64,000 bases of DNA from Cinnamomum chago (Eukaryota > Streptophyta > Magnoliopsida > Laurales > Lauraceae). The notes below the pieces were generated by a model, which had not been told where the DNA came from, made no database searches, and was given only the letters and a program-made list of their open reading frames with translations. The position numbers were made by a program, and so were the translations under genes. Location: positions 78,205,422-78,269,421 of the forward strand of contig CP142456.1 of assembly GCA_038049695.1 (NCBI GenBank), read 5' to 3'. Below, piece by piece: positions 57,040-64,000 of the stretch (the first letter of the stretch is position 1; the number at the start of each line of letters is the position of its first letter).

Positions 57040-58579
57040 ACTTGCTTCTCTTCCTCTTTAAGAATTGAAGCTGTTTGAAGCTACCATGTTTGATGATATT
57101 CATATGCATATAACACCGTAATTCATGTGCTTTTGTGCAATGCTTTGGCAAGTATTCATCCAGAGCACACACTATGGGTTTGTGTACATGCATGCGCAGA
57201 CATACAAGCAGTGGTGCATTTAGGCATGCATGCGAAATGCTGAAGTCATTATATGCCTATAACCTTTTTTGTGTATTGTGTGGTAGGCAAAGGGGTCCCT
57301 TGCCATGCACAGGCATAACGCATATTTATGCACACAATCACGTTTATGAGGCCATTTTCATATGAAAATTTTTATATCCGAAGGGGCACGAAAGTGTCCT
57401 ACATCTTTCTAACTAGAGAAGCCTCAATATACGTGAAGCCTTTTCCTTATGAATTATTCAGATTTTTCATTGATCCATCAAAATCGAAAATGTTTAGTTT
57501 CACATCTTAAACATTCATAGATTTTGAAATATTGAATATCTTTTATACGTAAATCCCAACTGCTCAATATTTACTCATGCGTGCTCCCAAAACATAGTAA
57601 TGTGATTCAAATGTGTAGGTTCTACATCTACATAGACAAATTTTACCTATGGTAATCCCATTTCTATATCCCGTGCATAAAAGACTAAAGACCCCTAGAT
57701 GCTACTCTCGTACAGAAGAAGATTTGAAGTGGGGTTCAGTGAGCTATAAATGGCAGTCTACTCATCTGATGTCAATCCTCCTTTCAAGCTTAGAGAGTGC
57801 CACATACTAATTAACACAGCATACAGTGGAGGATTTATGCATGCAAGTGAATGCATAGAGACGGATGGAGAGAGGGAATGGGCAAATCTACTTGCAGGTG
57901 GCTTGACTATGTTAGGAAGGACATGTTCAAGTGCATCACCATTCCTTCCTGGGTGGATCGCATGTTTCTTTGAGGGTAAAACTGATTAGAGTGAAATTTG
58001 GCCCAAACCAACGTAAAGAATACTGTGATTTTGAGCCCCCTAGATTTTAGAGATGAGCTCTAATGGAAAATTCTTCTGCAGCCTTGTCCCACAGGATCTG
58101 AATTGAGTCTGGCTAGCCCTGTTTTTCCCTACCCAAATGAGCTTGGTTGATGGATGACTTATATGGCTTGGTTATGTACATCCTTGTGATTTGACCTGCC
58201 AACCTAATCTAGTTCGACTAATTGCACTATGACAAGACTATCCAAGTTGAACAAATACGCAATTAATGGTACGGAGTAAGATGTTCAACCCGACTAATAA
58301 ATAGGCACTCCAAGGGGTTACCCTCAAGAGTTCAACCATCAATCCACCCCTTTCTCACCCCTAGTTCATGTTTATTCTGGCCTAAGTACTTCTCCTGGTT
58401 CTCACTGGTTTAATCTCAGTCCCTATCTTATTCATCACAACCGCCCATTTCCATTAGTAGGTCTCAGTTGAGAAGTGAAATTCTCTAAATTTCTGGCCAT
58501 GAAATTTTCAGGTTGAGGGAAGGTTAGTGCTGCTTGATCACTGATGAATTATGAGGAATGCGGCCATTATAGAAAAGAG
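57040..58579. other. intergenic, no gene recognised
   Basis: CATGCATGC-type RY motifs occur at about 57188 and 57225. No further microRNA hairpin or coding exon seen. Confidence 0.4.
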
Positions 58580-58755
58580 TGATTTTTTTATTTTTTTTGT
58601 TATAACAAAGTGTTCCCGTGGTATTAATCTGTAAAGACTAATCCTCTGGATGCACGCATTCACCCCACACGTGCACCAAATAATGGAAGATTCAAACACT
58701 AGACCCAGAAAGCAAACCTTTGCCTTATGCCCAAGAGCCAACACCCAAGTGTGTC
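58580..58755 (-). mobile_element. SINE-like element, minus strand
   Basis: On the minus strand it has TTGGCTCTTGGGCATAAGGC (A-box-like), GGGTCTAGTGTTTGAATC (B-box-like), GGATTAGTCTTTACAG and an A-rich end. The GGATTAGTC phrase also occurs in families B and C. Confidence 0.5.
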
Positions 58756-59033
58756 ACAGGACCACATAATATGCTTTGTCCATATGAAGAACATGTCCTG
58801 TACACTTTTAAAGAACTGTAAATAACCGTCTGTGCTATTGATTTTCACACAAAACCAAACCCCTCTGAGATTCTAAAATCTTTATTAACAATCTTTCATC
58901 GTCAGTCAATGCCAGTTTTGTGTCCATTGATGAAAATCCTGTACTATGTCTTTAAAATATAAAAGCTCTTCATATGTAACGTCCTCATTCAAAATAATTG
59001 CAGAGGGAATGGTGTACATCTTTTAAAAGAAAA

Positions 59034-59340
59034 GTCCACATTTATATGGGTACGTTTGTACAGCTGCTTTGTCACGGAAAAAAAAAAAAAAAAAAAAAGC
59101 ATGATCATTTTCGGGAGAAGCCTTTTTCGTTGTTTGGTGCAAAATAACTTTAAATTTTCTATGGACGCACAAAATAGCTTTAAATTTTGTGCATCCATAA
59201 AAAATTTAAAGCCTCTCCCACGAGATGAAATAGGCAAAGCTTTGCGTGGACAAAAGAAAGTCCCTACACAAATATTCCCTAAAATCATGGATTTTTTTTT
59301 ATTGACCTATAGGAGAGACTATAAACCCATATGAAGACAC
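59034..59340. mobile_element. possible MITE with internal hairpin
   Basis: An A21 run lies at 59078-59098. Positions about 59148-59213 form a strong inverted repeat: CTTTAAATTTTCTATGGACG and CACAAAA on the left, TTTTGTGCATCCATAAAAAA on the right, around a short TAGCTTTAAA loop. The outer sequences CATTTATATGGGT and ACCCATATGAAG are also partly inverted. It has no coding capacity. Confidence 0.45.
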
Positions 59341-59665
59341 CCAAAAGCCTAGGTAACATTTAGGTGCTCAATGGATCCTCTTAAATGGATTTTTATTGAG
59401 GCAGTTTTGCAAAGAACATTTGTAGTGTTTGGCAAAAAAGTCGCCTCACAAATGTGTCATTTCTCCCTATCATAACCATTTATTAGGTGAGCTCGACACT
59501 CCATGCAAGCTTAACAATACAGTCACAACTCAGCAACTTTAATTTTGAAACATTCTGATACTTCATTTTTGAAATATCACCAAAAAATTTTATAAAAAAA
59601 TCACGCATGATAAAGTCATGATACAATTGGAATAACATGTTAAAAATTAAGAAAATTATAAAATG

Positions 59666-59808
59666 TCATGGGTTTGCTCCCCATGTCTTGTGTTCAAAAT
59701 CATCCCTGATCTGTCCGGAGTGGGTTTGTATGGGTTTAGTCGGCACCATCCCGGGGGATTAGTCTTGTTAGAACAAAGACCTTGGGATTACCCACATCAT
59801 AAAAAAAG
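59666..59808 (+). mobile_element. SINE family C, second copy
   Basis: CATGGGTTTGCTCCCCATGT, CTTGTGTTCAAAATCATCCC, TTAGTCTTGTTAG and TACCCACATCATAAAAAAA follow the same order as 35538-35680. Confidence 0.6.
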
Positions 59809-59809
59809 A

Positions 59810-62800
59810 AGTTTAATTAGCTAACTTTATATTTATTTTGTGTGGTTCTTTTTTTTTTTGTGATGTTTTTCCAATAAGATCGTAGAAAAATGCCAATATT
59901 TCAAAGACTTTAGTTTCACGAATGACATTTGCCACGCTGCTCTACCTATCATCTCTAAAAGTGATTGACCGTTTCTCTCTTTTTCATGAGTTTTGCTATA
60001 CTTTTATAATGAGCTTGTTTGTTTATTTTACGAATCTCTTAGAACATACTTCTAAAACTAGTTAAAATTGAAGGAATATAGTGGATATCAAGTAATTTTT
60101 TTTCTAATTAAAAAAAAGAATTTAGGGGAGTGGAATTCATTTTCCATTAAAAGAGAGATTATGAAATTCATTTTGTATTTAACGAGAGATTATTTGATAG
60201 TCATCTACCTTTTCAACTTTGGGCAATTAAAGAAATACGTTTATTGGTATTCCTATGCAAACAAAGGGGCTCTAAGAAAGATTAAAATCATTATTTAACC
60301 TAAAATTTGATCTTGCTCTACCTTTGATCAATTCTGCCCCACTGCACTCGGCACATCTTATATGTTAACACCTCAAATTGACACTCATTCAATTAAAAAA
60401 ATTTGCATAACTACAAGACTTGGAATTCGATGCCTAAAGCATGAGTTAGGATCTATAACTTAATGATGCTTATTTTCTGCTCTCCTAATCTATTAATCAT
60501 CTAGAATCATCTAGAAGGAGCCAAGAGACCAAGAGTACTTAAGTCATTAATTAATCCATTTGGTGTTACTCAAACTCACAAGTGGAAAAGGGTCAAGTCA
60601 GGTTCGGGTCAATTTAATTATCATGAGATGCGTCTAATTTGGTATCAACATTTGCACCGTTCATTTTACAAGCCTTAGATAAGATGATTATAATCTTTCA
60701 ACTAACCCCACCAAAATTATTGAACAAAAGGTGCCCCCATATTCCATGTTGAATATATGTGAATAGATGATATCACTTGTTTGAATGCTATCACAAAAGA
60801 AAGCGAAGAAAAAGGAAATGAGAATGCCCTTTCTCGACAGACAATGAAAGTGCATGGACCACAGAAAAGGCGGGAAAATCGTCCACCTTCGAATTTTCAA
60901 ACATGTGTGGACTGTGGTCAAAAGAGGAGAAAAGCTCAGCAGCACTCGGTGCGGTGGCCCTTCCCTGTTGACTACTCAAGCGACTTCAGGGAGTTCCTAA
61001 TCTTTGTATGGACAGTGTCACAGTCCCACTTTCCATGTTGTGTAACCTGTGATACTTCTTTTTGAAAAGATGGTAAAGCGGCTATGTCGCGAAATCTGTA
61101 ATCAAACAAACAAGCCACAAAAAAAAAGAGGAAACACATGAGGAGTTTAAAACCTTTCAGAAATAATACTGATTCGAAATATTCACCTTCTTGAGGTTAG
61201 TTGTTCGATTGGGTTTCTCTATTAATAGGATATGATGAATCTACAGTTGTATGTATGAAATGATTTCCTTCTATACAAACCTATATTTATTACAATAGAT
61301 CATTGATTGATTTGAAAGATGCAGAATTCCTTATATCAATAAGCTGATGAGCTGTGATATGGGATTCTTGAATGGCATGCAATAATCATCATTGACATTT
61401 GGGGAGATTTCCTTGCATACATCAAGGAACTCTTGCATATATCAAGGAGCTGGACCGGTGAAGGAATATGTCATGGCTAGAATTGCTGCATGTGAACTTT
61501 TGCATGGATATTCTTGCCACATTTGTTTTGCACCTCATTTGTCTATAGATTGCCTACATCCACAGCCAAAGAGAACTTACTCTCTTTATTTCACTCTTTA
61601 GCCCCTAAGAAAATCCCGGTACAATGACCAAAATACCTCTTACCAAAAGCCCGGTCTCTGGCTAACCCAAAAAGAAATCAAAATTTTAACTTAACATATG
61701 GGGAGTTTCTGAAGATGTTCACCTACTCACAGACGGACTGGTTCAGTGTGGGAATTTGGAATTCTCTTGTCAAATTCGTCAAATCCTTGCTGCAAACGAT
61801 CAACCCTAACAAATTCCAACAACTGAGTCTATGGCAAAATTTTGAAAAAATGTCTTGCTATCAAATAGTTGCTCATACCTTAACTCTAATACAGCTCAAA
61901 TTTTTGTATCCACCCATGGCCATGAGCCTGTTTGCTGTTTTGCATTTGTGACAGCTAAAGGCTCGGCTGGATCTTCATTAAGTTGGTCCACAAGCAACTT
62001 GGTTTACGAATGAACGAGGCTTCATGTGTTTGAATAGAATGTTCCTTGTGAGTGGTAGTTATGACCTTTATCTGGTAGTACATGTTGGACTTGGATTCCC
62101 TGTTGCAGCAATAAGCCCATTCCTGGACTACTAGCCTACCGTATATATTTAGGATATGAGAACCAAGCTTTTATATGTAAGAAGGCATCGAAAAATTAGG
62201 ATCATTAGAGGGTACCCATTGTTTGATCTAAGGTCAAGATATAAAATGATCATATAGAAACTTTTTTCACTATTCATTTTATAGTATTAGATTAGACAAT
62301 TATCAATATTCAGTGGGCTTAGTTTTTTTTTATAAACGGCTTATCCTAAAGCCCTCTTTTAATAAGTTAGAGGATCCCACAAACTTTCCTAGAAGTAAAG
62401 TTCTAAAAAACAAAAAAACAAAAGAACAAAAAAATTATTACTGCACGAGTTATGGAGAGTTTAAACTCTCGACAAACAACCATTAACAAGTTATAGACGA
62501 TACCATGCTATGCAAGGGAGAGAAATTTTATATTCTTACCCATCAAATAGGAAATCGAGTTCCTTTTTATCAAAGAAAATCAACTCATTTTCCTACTTTT
62601 CAACTCAAAAAACAAGTTGCAACAAACTACCATGAATGGGCTCCATGGAAGATCTGAAAACTTTCCTCTCCATATTAGGTACCTCTCGTTGCTTAAATGT
62701 ACCTTAGAAAGGTGATTCTTCTAGGAAAGAGGGTTTTTACAATTAAACTGACCAAACCTAAAGATCCAATCAGATTAGGGACCATGAGTCCAAATCCTCC

Positions 62801-64000
62801 AAGGACAGGGCTCTAGAGAGTTATTGTCTATCAATATAAATCCTTCAATAACGCTCACCATGACTAATAACCAAATCACTCAAAATCATAGCTCCCAGTA
62901 GTTTTTTCTTTTCTTTTCTTAAATCCAAGTTTTACTCTAATAGAATTATGCTCACGGGAAGATTAAACATGTCATTAAAAATGAGAAAACCAAAAAGTGA
63001 TAACACACCATCAATCTAACAGCAAGCACAATTTTAATTAAAGTGAAATTTGGCTCAGAGAAAACTAATATAATAGGACAGCGATTTTGAGCAAATATGA
63101 GCCCCACTAATGGATTTATGACAGTGGACTCAAGGATCCAGATTTGGGAACTATAATTCCCGTTTGTGCACCAACGAGTGGGGGCAGCTGAGCCACTTCA
63201 GTGTTCCCATGGATAAGACTGGTAGTGAACTGGATCCTCTTTCATTAACACTAGCGTGAAAAGAAAAGATTCGTGTGGGGGGTGATTATACACTCATTGT
63301 CCGTATTAGAAAGCTTTCCTACTTTGAAGAAGAAGCCTCAAGAAAGAAGCAGCACCTGTCACTCCTTTTAAGAAGAAAGAAGAAAGAGGAAGAAGGACAA
63401 GAAAAAAGGTAAGAAAGGATAGATCACAAGCATAAAGTCCAGCATTCTTTTGCCCCCATGGTCCATATAAGTTGCATGGAGGGATTTGAAGAGAGCTAAC
63501 CAAGTCAAAAGAAGGGAGAGGGAACCACCACTACTATACCCATGTAACACATGAAAAGAAGTGCAATGTGATAACATTGACCAAGACACTATATGAGTGG
63601 AAATCTTGTCATCATGGAGTGTTTACTCCTCTTTTGTTTTTTTATCTTAATCTATACAAAGCTAAAGATAATTAAAAGAAAGGGGAGAGATTATTTAGAG
63701 AGATCATCATTTGATTTTATCGATAATTAGGCACTTTGATAACTGGGTTTTTCTCAAAACTGAAATGTGCAATTCTTTTGGTGGTTCAATCCAATGCTTC
63801 CATAGTTACTAGCTGAAAATCAAATTGGGTTAAACCTCATATGTTTGGGAGTAATTCCCGTTTGGTGATTTTACTTTTAAAATCAAGTGAAATGAAGTGA
63901 AGTAAAGAGAGGGAATAAAATATAATTGGGTTATGATGGTATTTTATTTTTAGTTGTTTAGTAGGAAATCCTTTTTACTTTTTCAATGGGAAAGTGAAGT
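59810..64000. other. intergenic, no gene recognised
   Basis: No supported gene to the window end. A 94-residue plus-strand frame at 60781-61065 in a GC-richer patch (CXXC near its middle, CVDCGQKRRKAQ) has no recognised domain and no supporting splice structure. The minus-strand frames at 63306-63589 are low-complexity hydrophobic and not credible. Confidence 0.4.

Noticed and set aside
60781-61065. 94-residue frame with a CXXC pair as a zinc-binding protein
   Set aside because: A single CVDC with no second pair in register, no known domain, and hydrophobic low-complexity ending.
63306-63589. Leucine/phenylalanine-rich minus-strand frames as membrane proteins
   Set aside because: They are complements of an A/G-rich low-complexity tract (AAGAAGAAAGAAG type).
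1-64000. CRISPR arrays, bacterial operons, organellar or viral insertions
   Set aside because: No regularly spaced repeats of that kind, no compact gene packing, and no plastid, mitochondrial or viral gene sequence was recognised.

Overview
This is nuclear DNA of a flowering plant. It is AT-rich, has GT-AG introns, and carries plant-specific gene families (JAZ/TIFY, CASP-like, QALGGH-type C2H2 zinc finger, miR169), a nuclear-type tRNA-Asn and many plant SINEs, MITEs, LINE tails and a TRIM-type miniature retrotransposon. Nothing indicates bacterial, viral or organellar origin. I cannot name the species.

Gene content is low. Supported genes are: a complete six-exon JAZ10/TIFY9-type jasmonate repressor (13163-16361, +); a tRNA-Asn(GUU) (25675-25748, +); three three-exon CASP-like membrane proteins (29990-31067, -; 45183-46269, +; 51861-53216, +); an intronless single-finger C2H2 protein with a C-terminal EAR motif (37671-38024, -); and a MIR169 precursor (56881-57028, +) with a TATA box about 80 bp upstream.

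Layout. 1-9.3 kb: repeats only. These are a SINE split by a hAT-type MITE, a diverged tandem duplication at 1.8-4.1 kb, and a 972-bp foldback element. 9.3-13 kb: a short TATA-preceded ORF and a GC-rich patch. 13.1-16.4 kb: the JAZ gene, whose last intron begins with a 108-bp tandem duplication that copies the 5' splice site. 17.3-25.5 kb: a dense MITE/SINE/LINE zone with a long palindrome at 18.2 kb. 25.7-28.1 kb: the tRNA, a hAT MITE with a perfect 8-bp target duplication, and a tandem TRIM array (four LTRs, three internal units). 30-53 kb: the CASP-like cluster. Copies A and B diverge head to head across 14 kb and share promoter spacing and intron sequence; copy C is older and lies next to B in the same orientation. 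The zinc-finger gene and a GC-rich promoter-like island sit between A and B. 56.8-57.0 kb: MIR169. The last 7 kb hold only SINE copies and a hairpin.

The genes do not form one pathway. JAZ acts in jasmonate signalling, miR169 targets NF-YA mRNAs, and the CASP-like proteins are four-span plasma-membrane proteins. Most of the short open frames are chance frames in AT-rich or repeat sequence. I found no convincing new biological system. The most informative items are the duplicated JAZ splice site, the CASP-like trio, the MIR169 locus and the TRIM array.
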